DNA from: Xanthobacteraceae bacterium
Lineage (GTDB): Bacteria; Pseudomonadota; Alphaproteobacteria; Rhizobiales; Xanthobacteraceae
Assembly (NCBI GenBank): GCA_030038415.1
Contig: JASHOX010000290.1
Location: 1-54,618 of the forward strand
Direction of reading: 5' to 3'
DNA: 54,618 nt
A program made the position numbers and the translations under genes. Position 1 is the first letter of the stretch; the number at the start of each line of letters is the position of its first letter. The notes under the pieces are model-generated. The model was not told the DNA's origin and ran no database searches. It was given only the letters and a program-made list of their open reading frames with translations. Positions 8,676 to 17,735 of this stretch are shown here, in pieces.

Positions 8676-8815
8676 CGCTCGTCCCCGCGACCCGCCTCCG
8701 CTCGCCTAGCGAGCTCCGGCGGGTTTGAGTCCGCCGAAGCGCAACAGGCGAAGGCGGAAGGCGGGGACCCAGATTGAATTGAATTGCTGGATTCCCGCTT
8801 GCGCGGGAATGAGCG
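8676..8815. repeat. Composite intergenic palindrome, dRS3-like half plus nested insert
   Basis: This occupies the first part of the 361-base gap before the kinase gene. It begins CGCTCGTCCCCGCGA and resumes with AGGCGGGGACCCAG, then ends with ATTCCCGCTTGCGCGGGAAT and GAGCG. Compared with the copy at 14607-14677, the left hairpin has been split by an extra block of roughly 65 bases (about 8691-8757). The remainder of the gap (8816-9031) holds no gene that I can support; it is presumably the kinase promoter region. Confidence 0.65.
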
Positions 8816-9031
8816 GAAAATTTTAGAACGGCAATCCAATCCGGCCTGCGCCCTGTGAATTGCGGCGATTTGTGACAGTCAAGTCAAGGCTGCTGTCGTT
8901 TCGGTCACGAAATTGCAATCGAATGCGGCGTTTGATCGCCTCGTTCGCGCCGCAGAAGTTTGACAGGTTGCGAGTATTAGCGTCGTTGCGTGGCTTCGTC
9001 GCCTATTGCCGGCTGCAACAATCGGACTGCG

Positions 9032-11179
9032 ATGCGCACGGAACGGGATTCGGCGATCCGTCTGCTGCAATTGCTGATGGTCGCGTCGCTGGTCATTCCG
9101 GCGGCGCTGTTCGCCTATGCCGCCTACAACGATTATCACGCCGTCTATGCGGTCGCCGACGAGCGTATCGATCGCTCGCTCGACGTGCTGCAGGAACAGG
9201 CGCTGAAGGTCTTCGAGACCGTCGACCGCATCTTCCCGGAAGTCGGCGAGGTGGTGCGCGGCATGTCGGACGACCAGATGCGCGTTGCCGAAGCAAGCCT
9301 CACCCCCCGCTTGCAGCGCATTGTCGGCGTCATGCCGCAGGTGCGGGCGATCACTTTGATCGGCTGCGACGGCCGCCCGCTCGCTTCAAGCGTGACGGCG
9401 GCGATGGCGAGCGGCGCCGATTTTGCCGATCAGCCTTATTTCAAGGCCCAGCAAGACGGCGACACCGGAACATTCGTCAGCGACGTGCGCACCTCGACCA
9501 TGCAGGACGCCGGTACGGCGCTGTTCGACGTGTCGCGGCGGCTGCCGTCGGCGGACGGATCGTTCCGCGGCGTCATCGCCATTGCGGTGCGGCCGCGATA
9601 TTTCGACGACTTCTATGCGATGATCCAGCAGTCGCCTGGAAACTTTTACGCGCTGGTGCGTCCCGACGGCGAATTGTTGGCGCGCTATCCGTCCGGGCCG
9701 CAGCTTGGTCAGCAGCTCAGTCCGAAGAGCATGCTGCGCCGCTCGATTGACGGCGGCCTCACCCATGGCTTGTACTCAGTCGATTCGGAGGTCGACGGCC
9801 ACGACCGGCGCGTCGGCTTCCGCAAGCTGCCGGGCTATCCCGTCTATGCCATTGCCGGCATCGACAGCGCCGCGATTCGCGCCGCCTGGCTCGATCAGGT
9901 CGGCGGCCATCTGATCTTCGGCTTGCCGGTGACGCTGTTGTTGTTCTCCGCGCTGTGGGTGGTCTTAAGGCGGACCAGGCGGCTCTACGACGAGGCGCAG
10001 CGCCGCGAATTCGCCGAGGACGCCCTGCGCCAGGCGCAGCGCCTCGAAGCCATCGGGCAATTGACCGGCGGCGTGGCGCACGACTTCAACAATCTCTTGA
10101 TGATCGTCAGCGGCACGGTGCAGCGGCTGCGCCGCCACGTCAGCGGCGAGAAAGAGACGCAGCTCCTCGACGCCATCGCCAATGCGACGGAACGCGGCGA
10201 AAGCCTGACCCGGCAATTGCTCGCCTTCTCGCGGCGGCAGGTGCATCAGCCGAGCGTGATCGATCTCGCCGAGCGGCTGCCCGAGATCAAGGACATGCTC
10301 AGCCGCTCGCTGCGCGGCGACATCGACATCCGCCTCGGCGTGCCGCGGCGGCCCTGCGCGGTCAAGGTCGACCCCAGCGAGTTCGAACTTGCGCTGCTTA
10401 ATCTCGCCTTCAATGCACGCGACGCCATGCCGTCGGGCGGGACGCTGACCATCAGCGCCAAGCCGATGCTGCTGCGCGGTGCGGGCACGGAGGAGGGCTT
10501 AAGCGGCGAGTTCGTCGCGGTGCGGGTGGCCGATACCGGAACCGGCATTCCGCCGGAGGTTTTGCCGCGGGTGTTCGAGCCGTTCTTCACCACCAAGGAC
10601 GTCGGCAAGGGCACCGGCCTCGGCCTGAGCCAGGTCTACGGCTTCGCCCGGCAGTCCGGCGGCACCGCCAGCATTGCGACCTCGGCGCGGCGCGGCACCG
10701 CGGTGACGCTGTTGCTGCCGCGCAGCTGGGAGACACCGGCGCAGCCGCGCCAGCAAATCGCCAGCGCGGCAAAAGCGCCGCCGGCCGGTAGTGTGCTGAT
10801 CGTCGAAGACAATGCCGAGGTCGCCGACGTCGGCCGTGCCTATTTCGAGCAGCTCGGCTACGCGGTTCGTCACGCGCCGGGCGCGCAGGCCGGGCTCGAC
10901 GTCCTTGCCGGCGAGGCCGGAATCGATCTCGTGTTCTCCGACATTCTGATGCCGGGCGGAATGAACGGCCTGCAAATGGCCGATATGGTGCGCCGGCTTT
11001 ATCCGGACATCACGGTGCTGTTGACAACCGGCTACAGTTCGAGCGCGCAGGACGCAGTGCGCCGCGGTTTTGCGGTGCTGCAGAAGCCCTACGACCTTGC
11101 CGCGCTGGAAAGCGCGTTGCGCGAGTCGCGCGGCGCGGCCGCTCGCGATGCCCCGGCGCCGCAACGCGCCGTGGGGTGA
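9032..11179 (+). CDS. Membrane hybrid sensor histidine kinase with receiver domain
   Basis: A 715-aa protein. TM1 is at about residues 10-30, followed by a periplasmic Cache-like sensor (about 35-280) and TM2 (about 290-312). The HisKA domain carries the phospho-acceptor His350 in [11 protein letters not shown]. The HATPase domain has [10 protein letters not shown] and DTGTGIP boxes, and [16 protein letters not shown] near residues 517-533. A C-terminal receiver domain has its phospho-acceptor Asp637 in FSDILMPGG. This HDFNN class of kinase often ends in its own receiver. The ATG at 9032 is chosen over an upstream GTG at 8990. No HPt protein or cognate regulator is adjacent, so signal and output are unknown. 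Confidence 0.92.
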   Translation: MRTERDSAIRLLQLLMVASLVIPAALFAYAAYNDYHAVYAVADERIDRSLDVLQEQALKVFETVDRIFPEVGEVVRGMSDDQMRVAEASLTPRLQRIVGVMPQVRAITLIGCDGRPLASSVTAAMASGADFADQPYFKAQQDGDTGTFVSDVRTSTMQDAGTALFDVSRRLPSADGSFRGVIAIAVRPRYFDDFYAMIQQSPGNFYALVRPDGELLARYPSGPQLGQQLSPKSMLRRSIDGGLTHGLYSVDSEVDGHDRRVGFRKLPGYPVYAIAGIDSAAIRAAWLDQVGGHLIFGLPVTLLLFSALWVVLRRTRRLYDEAQRREFAEDALRQAQRLEAIGQLTGGVAHDFNNLLMIVSGTVQRLRRHVSGEKETQLLDAIANATERGESLTRQLLAFSRRQVHQPSVIDLAERLPEIKDMLSRSLRGDIDIRLGVPRRPCAVKVDPSEFELALLNLAFNARDAMPSGGTLTISAKPMLLRGAGTEEGLSGEFVAVRVADTGTGIPPEVLPRVFEPFFTTKDVGKGTGLGLSQVYGFARQSGGTASIATSARRGTAVTLLLPRSWETPAQPRQQIASAAKAPPAGSVLIVEDNAEVADVGRAYFEQLGYAVRHAPGAQAGLDVLAGEAGIDLVFSDILMPGGMNGLQMADMVRRLYPDITVLLTTGYSSSAQDAVRRGFAVLQKPYDLAALESALRESRGAAARDAPAPQRAVG

Positions 11180-11229
11180 TGGCACTTACGCAATGGATTG
11201 CCCAATGCCGAGGCAGAATGCCTGTGGAG

Positions 11230-11430
11230 TCAGCCGCCCCACGGCATCTGCATCATCGCCGGGTATCCATTGATGCCGACCGACGAGATGGCCAGACAGA
11301 ACGACAGCAAACCGCCGATCACGCAAAAGGCGATGATGGCCCAGGCGTCGGCATCCGGCTGTGCCGTGCGGCTTTTGGCGATGTCTCTGTTACGCATAGC
11401 CGGGATGGGAAGCTCACCTCGATTGGGCAT
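11230..11430 (-). CDS. Small single-pass membrane protein, 66 aa, unknown function
   Basis: The start at 11430 is supported by a near-perfect AAGGAG ribosome site seven bases upstream. The product has a polar N-terminus (MPNRGELPIPAMRNRD) and one strong hydrophobic segment at about residues 30-48 (IIAFCVIGGLLSFCLAISS), ending in a short Met-rich tail. I do not recognise a family. It is convergent with the sensor kinase and separated from it by 50 bases. The ribosome site plus a clean membrane segment makes it a credible gene rather than a chance frame. Confidence 0.6.
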   Translation of the reverse strand: MPNRGELPIPAMRNRDIAKSRTAQPDADAWAIIAFCVIGGLLSFCLAISSVGINGYPAMMQMPWGG

Positions 11431-11620
11431 CTCGTGCTCCTTAAGTTGGTCCGGCGCCGCGAGAGCCGATGCAAATCCCGCGCCGTGGACCGCAATACCC
11501 GGCATGCAAGACGAAATCTTGACTTGGCCGGTAAAGTTTTCGGAAAAAAGCGAGGCACGGTCGCGTAGGGGGAACAACGGACGCCCGCCGCCGCTTGTTC
11601 CGATGTCGAATCCCCTGCGA

Positions 11621-11830
11621 ATGTGGAATCCCTGGCTCACCTCTCCGCGCAAGCGGCGCTGCTGGGATGGGAAGCGCAGCGGGTCATCGCGCTGCGGCTT
11701 ATGCGCCTCTCTGCCGGCGGCGTCCGCGGCCGCGCCGAAGCGCAGCGCATGATGACCGAGAAGCTTGCCGCCGCAGTCGAAGCCCAGGCCGCCGCGGCGG
11801 CGACCGCGGCTGAATTCGTCAGTCATGCGT
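11621..11830 (+). pseudogene. Small helical protein gene, apparently frameshifted near its start
   Basis: From a GTG at 11623 the frame reads VESLAHLSAQAALLGWEAQ and then an Ala-rich helical run to about 11820. This resembles short phasin-like or conserved hypothetical proteins of rhizobia that I recall beginning MWNPWL followed by LS. Those first residues (MWNPWL) are present here but in a different frame, from the ATG at 11621. Insertion of one base after the CTC at about 11636-11638 would join the two. The frame then runs without a stop through a GC hairpin into the convergent CoA-transferase gene, which also suggests decay. It could be a sequencing error or a true lesion. The end coordinate is approximate. 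Confidence 0.4.
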
Positions 11831-11850
11831 CGACATCGCTGCGCTCGCCG

Positions 11851-11871
11851 CCTCCCCGCAAGCGGGGGAGG
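11851..11871. repeat. GC-rich hairpin downstream of the CoA-transferase gene
   Basis: CCTCCCC and GGGGAGG arms enclose a short GCAAGC-type loop. The hairpin lies just beyond the 3' end of the minus-strand CoA-transferase gene. There is no T run on either strand, so intrinsic termination is uncertain. Confidence 0.5.
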
Positions 11872-11883
11872 AAGAGACGAGGC

Positions 11884-13071
11884 TTATCCCTCGCCGATCT
11901 CACGCAAAATTTCGGCGGTGTGTTCGCCGAGCCGCGGCGGGGGGCGGTCGGAGGCCATCGGTGCGCCGTCCAGCACGATCGGCGTGCGGATGCCGGGAAT
12001 CTTGCCGCCTTTCGCGGCGGCGCTGTCGAGCTCGATCTTCATGCCGCGGTGGATCACCTGCGGATCGGCAAAAACCTGATCGAGATCGTTGATCGGCCCC
12101 GCCGGGATGGTGGCGGCTTCGAGCTTGTCGAGCAGCTCCTCGCGTCTGAACTGCGAGGTCAGCGCGCAGAGCTTGCCGACGAGTTCCGCGCGATGCGCGA
12201 GGCGGCCTTTGTTGTCCTTATAAGCCGGCATTTCGGCGAGCTCGGGCGCGCCGAGAATGCCGCAGAGCTTGACGAATTGCGCGTCGTTGCCGGTGGCGAT
12301 GATGACGCGGCCGTCGGCGACCGGAAACTCCTGATAGGGCACGAGATTGGGATGCGCATTGCCGATGCGCTTGGGCACTTCGCCGGAAACCAGATAATTG
12401 AGCGCCTGGAACGCCAACGTGCCGACGGTGGAATCCACCAGCGCGGTGTCGACATAGCCGCCGCGGCCGGTGTGCTCGCGCCGCGCAAGCGCGGCGAGAA
12501 TGCCGACCGCCGAATAGACGCCTGAGAAAATATCGGCGATCGGCACGCCGACCCGCATCGGCGGTCCGTCCGCCGCGCCGGTCATGCCCATGATGCCGCC
12601 GATGCCTTGGGCCATCAGATCGTAGCCGGCGCGCGCCGCCGACGGCCCGGTCTGGCCAAAGCCGGTCACCGAACAATAAATCAGCCGCGGATTGTCGGGC
12701 GCGAGACTCTTATAATCCAGGCCGAATTTGGCGAGCCCGCCGACCTTGAAATTCTCGATCAGCACGTCGGAGCGCGCCACGAGCTTTTTGACGATGCGCT
12801 GGCCCTCGGGCTTGGTGAAATCGACCGCGATGGAGCGCTTGCCGCGGTTGGCGCAGTGAAAATAGGCGGACGACAGATTGCCGCCGTCAGCCGCCGGCAC
12901 GAAGGGCGGACCCCAGGCGCGGGTATCATCACCCACGCCCTCGCGCTCGACCTTGATGACGTCGGCGCCGAGATCGGCGAGAATCTGCCCCGCCCACGGC
13001 CCGGCCAAGATGCGGGCAAGCTCCAACACGCGCAATCCGGCGAGCGGACCCGGTTTCGATGGTCCCGGCAT
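11884..13071 (-). CDS. Class III (CaiB/BaiF) acyl-CoA transferase
   Basis: A 395-aa member of the formyl-CoA transferase/carnitine CoA-transferase family. It begins with GPLAGLRVLELARILAGPW and has the VKVER-type segment (IKVEREG), NRGKRSIAVD and the catalytic Asp180 in the VGVPIADIFSG context. Such enzymes move CoA between carboxylic acids. The ATG at 13071 has an AAGGGG site five bases upstream, which decides it over a GTG two codons earlier. The gene is divergent from malonyl-CoA decarboxylase across 160 bases, so malonate or another dicarboxylate is a reasonable but unproven substrate. Confidence 0.92.
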   Translation of the reverse strand: MPGPSKPGPLAGLRVLELARILAGPWAGQILADLGADVIKVEREGVGDDTRAWGPPFVPAADGGNLSSAYFHCANRGKRSIAVDFTKPEGQRIVKKLVARSDVLIENFKVGGLAKFGLDYKSLAPDNPRLIYCSVTGFGQTGPSAARAGYDLMAQGIGGIMGMTGAADGPPMRVGVPIADIFSGVYSAVGILAALARREHTGRGGYVDTALVDSTVGTLAFQALNYLVSGEVPKRIGNAHPNLVPYQEFPVADGRVIIATGNDAQFVKLCGILGAPELAEMPAYKDNKGRLAHRAELVGKLCALTSQFRREELLDKLEAATIPAGPINDLDQVFADPQVIHRGMKIELDSAAAKGGKIPGIRTPIVLDGAPMASDRPPPRLGEHTAEILREIGEG

Positions 13072-13231
13072 GATCACCCCTTAACGCCGGCGGCCAGCCG
13101 CCGTGCGGGCGCTTACCTGACAAAGCGGGGCCGGTTTGTCCAGATTTGTCTAGCGTTTCCTGCCGTTAGCGAACTTGTCATTGCTTTGGCCCATCATTAG
13201 CTAAGTCTTGCCGGCCGGATGGGATGAACCT

Positions 13232-14596
13232 GTGGACACCTCATTCTTCAGCGAAATGCTGCAAAGCATCGCCGAACGGAGCCGCGCACTCATCAAGCGC
13301 GAGCGCCGTGAGCCGGCGCATGAGCGCTCGGCGGGCCTGGTCGAGCTGTGCGAGGCGCTGTTGTCGGGCCGCGGCGAGGCCTCCGGCGTCGCGCTGGCCC
13401 AGGAGATCCTGGTCCGCTATGCCGATCTGACCACGGGGCCGCGCATCGCCTTTTTCGAGGCGCTCGCCACCACCTTCGGCCATGACCGCGCCCGCATCGA
13501 TCGCGCCATCGCCGCATGGCGGGAAGCATCGTCCGACGAAACGGCCGCCGACCTTCACCACGCCAGCGAGCCGCGCCGGCTCGAACTGTTCCGCCGGCTC
13601 AATCTCGCTCCCGGCGGCACCGCGGCGCTGGTGCGCATGCGCGAGCAGCTCCTCGACGCCATGGACCATCGCCGCGACGATCTGGCTGCGATCGACAACG
13701 ACTTCATCCATCTGTTCTCGTCCTGGTTCAACCGCGGCTTTCTGGTGCTGCGCCGCATCGACTGGTCGACCTCGGCCGCGATCCTGGAAAAGATCATCCG
13801 CTACGAGGCAGTCCACGAGATCCGGGACTGGGAGGACTTGCGCCGGCGCATCGATCCGCCGGACCGCCGCTGCTACGCCTTCTTTCATCCGGCGCTGGTG
13901 GATGAGCCGTTGATCTTCGTCGAAGTGGCGCTGACGCGGGAGATCGCCGGTGCGATCGGGCCGATCCTGTCCGACAAGCGCGAGCCAGTCGAGCCGCAGC
14001 GCGCCACCACCGCGGTGTTCTATTCGATCACCAATTGCCAGCGCGGCCTCGCTGGCGTCAGCTTCGGGCATTTCCTGATCAAGCAGGTGGTCGAAGAAGT
14101 GTCCCGCGAAGTGCCCCGCGTCGGCACCTTCGTCACGCTGTCGCCGGCGCCGAATTTCGCCGACTGGCTCAAGCGCGAGCGGGCCAACGCTGCTTCGGCC
14201 GCTCTCGCCGACGACGATCGCGAAGCGCTCGCCGCGCTCGACGAGGACAGCTGGTGGCGCACGCCCGAGCTTGCCGAAGAGGTGCGCGAGCCGCTGTTGC
14301 GCGCCGCCGCCTGGTATTACATGCGCGCGCGCAACGGCCGCGGCTTGCCGGTCGACTCGGTGGCGCGGTTCCATCTCGGCAATGGCGCGCGGCTGGAACG
14401 GCTCGATTTTCTTGCCGACACCTCGCAGCGGGCGCTCAAGCAATCCTGCGGCTTGATGGTGAATTACCTCTACGATCTCGATTACATCGAGCGCAATCAC
14501 GAGGCCTATGCCCAGCAGCGCGCCATCGTCGCCTCGAGCGCCGTGTCCCGGCTGGTGACGACGCCGGCGCGTGAAGTCGTTCCGGTGTCGGGGTAG
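13232..14596 (+). CDS. Malonyl-CoA decarboxylase
   Basis: The protein of about 454 aa matches malonyl-CoA decarboxylase (PF05292) along its length. It has a helical N-terminal domain, then FYSITNCQRGLAGVSFGHF, the LSPAPNF segment and FHLGNGARLERL. The last two resemble regions holding the catalytic Ser and His of the human enzyme. It converts malonyl-CoA to acetyl-CoA and CO2. I chose a GTG at 13232; a TTG at 13208 and an ATG at 13256 are alternatives. No malonyl-CoA synthetase (matB) or malonate carrier adjoins it, unlike classical rhizobial mat operons; the divergent CoA-transferase may supply the thioester instead. Confidence 0.9.
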   Translation: MDTSFFSEMLQSIAERSRALIKRERREPAHERSAGLVELCEALLSGRGEASGVALAQEILVRYADLTTGPRIAFFEALATTFGHDRARIDRAIAAWREASSDETAADLHHASEPRRLELFRRLNLAPGGTAALVRMREQLLDAMDHRRDDLAAIDNDFIHLFSSWFNRGFLVLRRIDWSTSAAILEKIIRYEAVHEIRDWEDLRRRIDPPDRRCYAFFHPALVDEPLIFVEVALTREIAGAIGPILSDKREPVEPQRATTAVFYSITNCQRGLAGVSFGHFLIKQVVEEVSREVPRVGTFVTLSPAPNFADWLKRERANAASAALADDDREALAALDEDSWWRTPELAEEVREPLLRAAAWYYMRARNGRGLPVDSVARFHLGNGARLERLDFLADTSQRALKQSCGLMVNYLYDLDYIERNHEAYAQQRAIVASSAVSRLVTTPAREVVPVSG

Positions 14597-14606
14597 ATCC
14601 TACTAC

Positions 14607-14677
14607 CGCTCGTCCCCGCGAAGGCGGGGACCCAGAAAAAGGCGGGACCGGATTCCCGCTTGCGCGGGAATGAGCGA
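14607..14677. repeat. Intergenic palindrome, dRS3-like, uninterrupted copy
   Basis: A CTCGTCCCCGCGAAGGCGGGGACCCAG-type hairpin is followed by a second hairpin, ATTCCCGCTTGCGCGGGAAT, and GAGCG. This is the simple form of the element at 8676-8815. It sits between mcd and the VOC gene, ending about ten bases before the VOC start codon, so its tail supplies part of the leader. Confidence 0.7.
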
Positions 14678-14687
14678 GAAAAATACC

Positions 14688-15101
14688 ATGCCCTTACTCC
14701 TCGGCGTTCTTGAAACGGTGCTCTACGTCGACGCCTTCGAGCGCGCCTGTCCGTTCTATGAACAGGTGCTCGGATTAAACAGCATCTACCGCGATGCGCG
14801 GCTGTGCGCTTACGACGTCGGCCATCGCGGCGTGCTGCTGTTGTTCCTGCGCGGCCATTCGCTGGAAACGGTGCGTCTGCCCGGCGGCACCATCCCGCCG
14901 CATGACGGACATGGCCGGGTGCACATCGCGTTCTCGATCGGCGCCGAAGATCGCTTCCCTTGGGAGGCGAAGCTCCGCGATGCGGGGGTCGAAATCGAAG
15001 GCCGCACCACTTGGCCGCGCGGCGGCGAGAGCATCTATTTCCGCGATCCCGACGGCCATCTCGTCGAACTGGCGACCCCGGGCCTGTGGCCGGGCTATTA
15101 A
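14688..15101 (+). CDS. VOC-family (glyoxalase/dioxygenase superfamily) protein
   Basis: The 137-aa protein is a single vicinal-oxygen-chelate unit with two beta-alpha-beta modules. It opens with LETVLYV, followed by FYEQVLGL, and ends with YFRDPDGHLVELATPGLW, where the final Glu is a usual metal ligand. VOC proteins bind a divalent metal and act as glyoxalases, isomerases, dioxygenases or thiol transferases; which applies here is not clear. The ATG at 14688 matches the family N-terminus. An upstream in-frame ATG at 14670 lies inside the repeat element and is less likely. Confidence 0.85.
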   Translation: MPLLLGVLETVLYVDAFERACPFYEQVLGLNSIYRDARLCAYDVGHRGVLLLFLRGHSLETVRLPGGTIPPHDGHGRVHIAFSIGAEDRFPWEAKLRDAGVEIEGRTTWPRGGESIYFRDPDGHLVELATPGLWPGY

Positions 15102-15102
15102 A

Positions 15103-15147
15103 GCATGATCCGGAAAAGTGGATACCGGTTTTCCGAAAAGATCATGC
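15103..15147. repeat. Short palindromic repeat GCATGATCCGGAAAAG...CTTTTCGGATCATGC type, copy 1
   Basis: Imperfect 45-base inverted repeat with outer arms GCATGATC/GATCATGC and inner CGGAAAA/TTTTCCG. It starts one base after the VOC stop codon. Related copies occur at 29354-29392 and 48264-48308, always between genes. Confidence 0.75.
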
Positions 15148-15196
15148 TCAAACAAAATCCTGGAGCAACAATCGATTCAACATGAAGCGATTTGTT

Positions 15197-15922
15197 CTAG
15201 GACTTCCCGTAAACCGGCACGACGGCGCCCCGGGTGACGCGATTGTCGGGCGAGGCGAGGAACAGGATCGTGGCGGCGACCTCTTCGACCTTCGGCCACA
15301 GCGCGAAATCGGCTTTCGGCATGGCCTGCCGGTTGGCCGGTGTGTCCAGGATCGACGGCGCCACAGCGTTGACCAAAATGCCGTCCTTGACGACCTCTTC
15401 GGCGAGCGCGGCCGTGAATGCCGCGACGCCCGCCTTGCTCGCGGCATAGGCGGTCATATTGGCGCCGCTGCGCCATTCCAGGCCAGGGCGGGCCGAAATA
15501 TTGACGATGCGGCCGCCAGCGTCCGATGGATTGGCCGTCATCGCCCTCACGGCGGCGCGGCAGCACAACATGCAGCTTACGAGATTCATATCGATCTGCT
15601 GGCGAATCGTCGCGATGTCGGCCTCGCGCAGCGGCGCGAAGGCAAATCCGCCGGCGATCTGGATCGAGGCCCATAGCGGGGCGATGTCCGCATAAGCGCG
15701 CGTCACCGCGGCTTCGTCGGCGAGACTGCCGGTCACGGTCAGCGTCACCTGCTTGTGATCGCGCAGGCGAAAGCGTTGCGCTTCCGCCTGGTCGTAACAC
15801 GGCACATGACAGATCGCGCCGGCCTCGATCAGCGCGGCGACGACGGCCGTGCCGAGCGCGCCGGCGCCGCCGGTGACGACAATGTGACGGTCGCGAAAGT
15901 CCATGGCGGGATCATCGCTCAT
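15197..15922 (-). CDS. Short-chain dehydrogenase/reductase (SDR)
   Basis: A 241-aa classical SDR. It has the nucleotide-binding TGGAGALG at about residues 17-24, the structural N-x-x-S region (IVNISARPG) and the catalytic YAASK motif. The segment after TGG lacks the usual basic residue at the end of beta-2, so NAD versus NADP preference is open. Substrate unknown. The ATG at 15922 is preferred over a GTG three codons upstream; a third in-frame ATG at 15904 is possible. It is divergent from glpD by 105 bases. Confidence 0.88.
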   Translation of the reverse strand: MSDDPAMDFRDRHIVVTGGAGALGTAVVAALIEAGAICHVPCYDQAEAQRFRLRDHKQVTLTVTGSLADEAAVTRAYADIAPLWASIQIAGGFAFAPLREADIATIRQQIDMNLVSCMLCCRAAVRAMTANPSDAGGRIVNISARPGLEWRSGANMTAYAASKAGVAAFTAALAEEVVKDGILVNAVAPSILDTPANRQAMPKADFALWPKVEEVAATILFLASPDNRVTRGAVVPVYGKS

Positions 15923-16027
15923 CCCCGCCACGAGGCAAGCCCGTCCTCACTATTTCGCGGACGATGATGGCGATTGTTGTCATTTTTCTCAGCCCGGTTC
16001 GTTATCCTGCGCACAGGGGAGAAATCT

Positions 16028-17530
16028 GTGGCCGACTTCGATCTCGCCATTATCGGCGGCGGCATCAACGGCACCGGCATCGCGCGCGACGCCGCCGGCC
16101 GCGGCTTCCGTGTCGTCCTCATCGAGCAGAACGATCTCGCCTCGGGCACCTCGTCGGCGTCGTCGAAACTTATTCACGGCGGCTTGCGCTATCTCGAGCA
16201 GCGCCAATTCCGGCTGGTTCACGAGGCGCTGCGCGAGCGCGAAGTGCTGTTGCGCGCGGCGCCGCACCTGATTCGGCCATTGCGCTTCGTGCTACCGATC
16301 AACGAAGCGCGGCGTTCGCCGGCGCTGTTGCGGCTCGGCCTGTTGATCTACGACTGGATCGGCTGGCGCAGGATTTTACCCGGCACGCGCGAGCTCGATC
16401 TCGTCACCGACGAAGCCGGACAGCCGCTCAAATCGCGCTTCCATCACGCCTTCGAATATTCCGATTGCTTCGCCGACGACTCGCGGCTCGTCGTGCTCAA
16501 TGCGGTCGACGCAGCCGAACGCGGCGCGGTGATCCGCACCCGCACCCGCTGCGTGCGCGCCGACCGCGCCGACACTTGGCGGCTGGTGCTCAATGTCCGC
16601 GGCCAGCGCGACGTCATCACTGCGCGGATTCTGGTCAACGCCACCGGCGCCTGGAGCGAATTGTTCGCCGAGACGGCACTGCGGGTCGAACCGCAGCGCC
16701 GGCTGCGGCTCGACAAAGGCAGCCACATCGTGGTGCGGCGTCTGTACGATCACGATCGCGCTTATATCTTGCAGGCAGCCGACGGCCGCGTCGTCTTTGC
16801 CATTCCCTTTCAGCGCGACTTCACTTTGATCGGCACCACCGATCGTTCCTTCGCCGGCGATCCCGCGACGGTGCTGCCGACCGGCGAGGAGATCGACTAT
16901 CTGTGCGGCGTCGTGAACGAGTATTTCCGCACTGCGATCGGCGCCGCCGACGTGGTCTGGGCATTCGCCGGCGTGCGCTCGCTCTACGACGACGGCGCGC
17001 GCAAGCCGCAGGATATCGGCCGCGACTATGCGCTGATGCTCGACGAGCGGTTCGGCGAGGCGCCGTTATTGACCGTTTATGGCGGCAAGATCACGACCTA
17101 CCGGCGTCTCGCCGAGGAGGCGTTGGCGCGACTTTCGCACTTCTTTCCGCGGTCGCGGCCGTGGACTGCGCAAAGCCCGTTGCCGGGCGGCGACTTCGTC
17201 TATGACGGCGTCGATACCCTGATCGAGCGCACGCTACGGACTTGGCGCTTCCTCACCGCCGATCATGCACGCCGCCTTGTCAACGCCTACGGCACGCGGG
17301 TCGACCGCGTGCTCGGCACCGCGACGGGTCTCGACGATCTCGGCATGCGCCTTGGCGCCGATCTCACCGCCGCTGAGGTGCGCTACCTGATGAGCAAGGA
17401 ATGGGCGCAGACCGCCGACGACGTGCTGTGGCGCCGGTCCAAGCTCGGCTTGCGGCTGACGGCGGATCAGGCCGCGCTGCTCGACCGCTTCATGGCACAG
17501 GCGTCGTCGCCAAGCCGCACTGCTACGTAA
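16028..17530 (+). CDS. glpD: Aerobic glycerol-3-phosphate dehydrogenase
   Basis: The 500-aa protein is a GlpD/DAO-family flavoprotein. It has the FAD-binding GGGINGTGIARDAAGRG at residues 9-25, SGTSSASSKLIHGGLRYLE, and the conserved VYGGKITTYRRLAEE further on. It oxidises sn-glycerol 3-phosphate to dihydroxyacetone phosphate at the inner membrane and reduces quinone. The start is the GTG at 16028, preceded by AGGGGAG at eight bases; an upstream TTG has no such site. No glpK, glpF or glpR adjoins it. Confidence 0.96.
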   Translation: MADFDLAIIGGGINGTGIARDAAGRGFRVVLIEQNDLASGTSSASSKLIHGGLRYLEQRQFRLVHEALREREVLLRAAPHLIRPLRFVLPINEARRSPALLRLGLLIYDWIGWRRILPGTRELDLVTDEAGQPLKSRFHHAFEYSDCFADDSRLVVLNAVDAAERGAVIRTRTRCVRADRADTWRLVLNVRGQRDVITARILVNATGAWSELFAETALRVEPQRRLRLDKGSHIVVRRLYDHDRAYILQAADGRVVFAIPFQRDFTLIGTTDRSFAGDPATVLPTGEEIDYLCGVVNEYFRTAIGAADVVWAFAGVRSLYDDGARKPQDIGRDYALMLDERFGEAPLLTVYGGKITTYRRLAEEALARLSHFFPRSRPWTAQSPLPGGDFVYDGVDTLIERTLRTWRFLTADHARRLVNAYGTRVDRVLGTATGLDDLGMRLGADLTAAEVRYLMSKEWAQTADDVLWRRSKLGLRLTADQAALLDRFMAQASSPSRTAT

Positions 17531-17735
17531 AATTTTATCGATCTGTCAGGCCTGGTCCGCGGTCGTTAACCGGGCGCTCACTACGCCAACCCGCGCGGCC
17601 GGCCATGAACCCATGATAGCAACAATTTGCCGCTTTTAATTTTACTCTCCCGCAACAGGCGCGTGCTGTTATGCGCGAATGCCGGGGCAAGAGCAGACAC
17701 GAGAACCGCGCGGCCGACTTGGCGTCCGCAGCGGC

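Noticed and set aside
8405-8839. Minus-strand frame containing FPRKRESS-like sequence
   Set aside because: This is the translation of the dRS3-like repeat ATTCCCGC...GCGGGAAT, not a gene.
13241-14500. 419-codon minus-strand frame opposite malonyl-CoA decarboxylase
   Set aside because: Antisense shadow; no recognisable domain.
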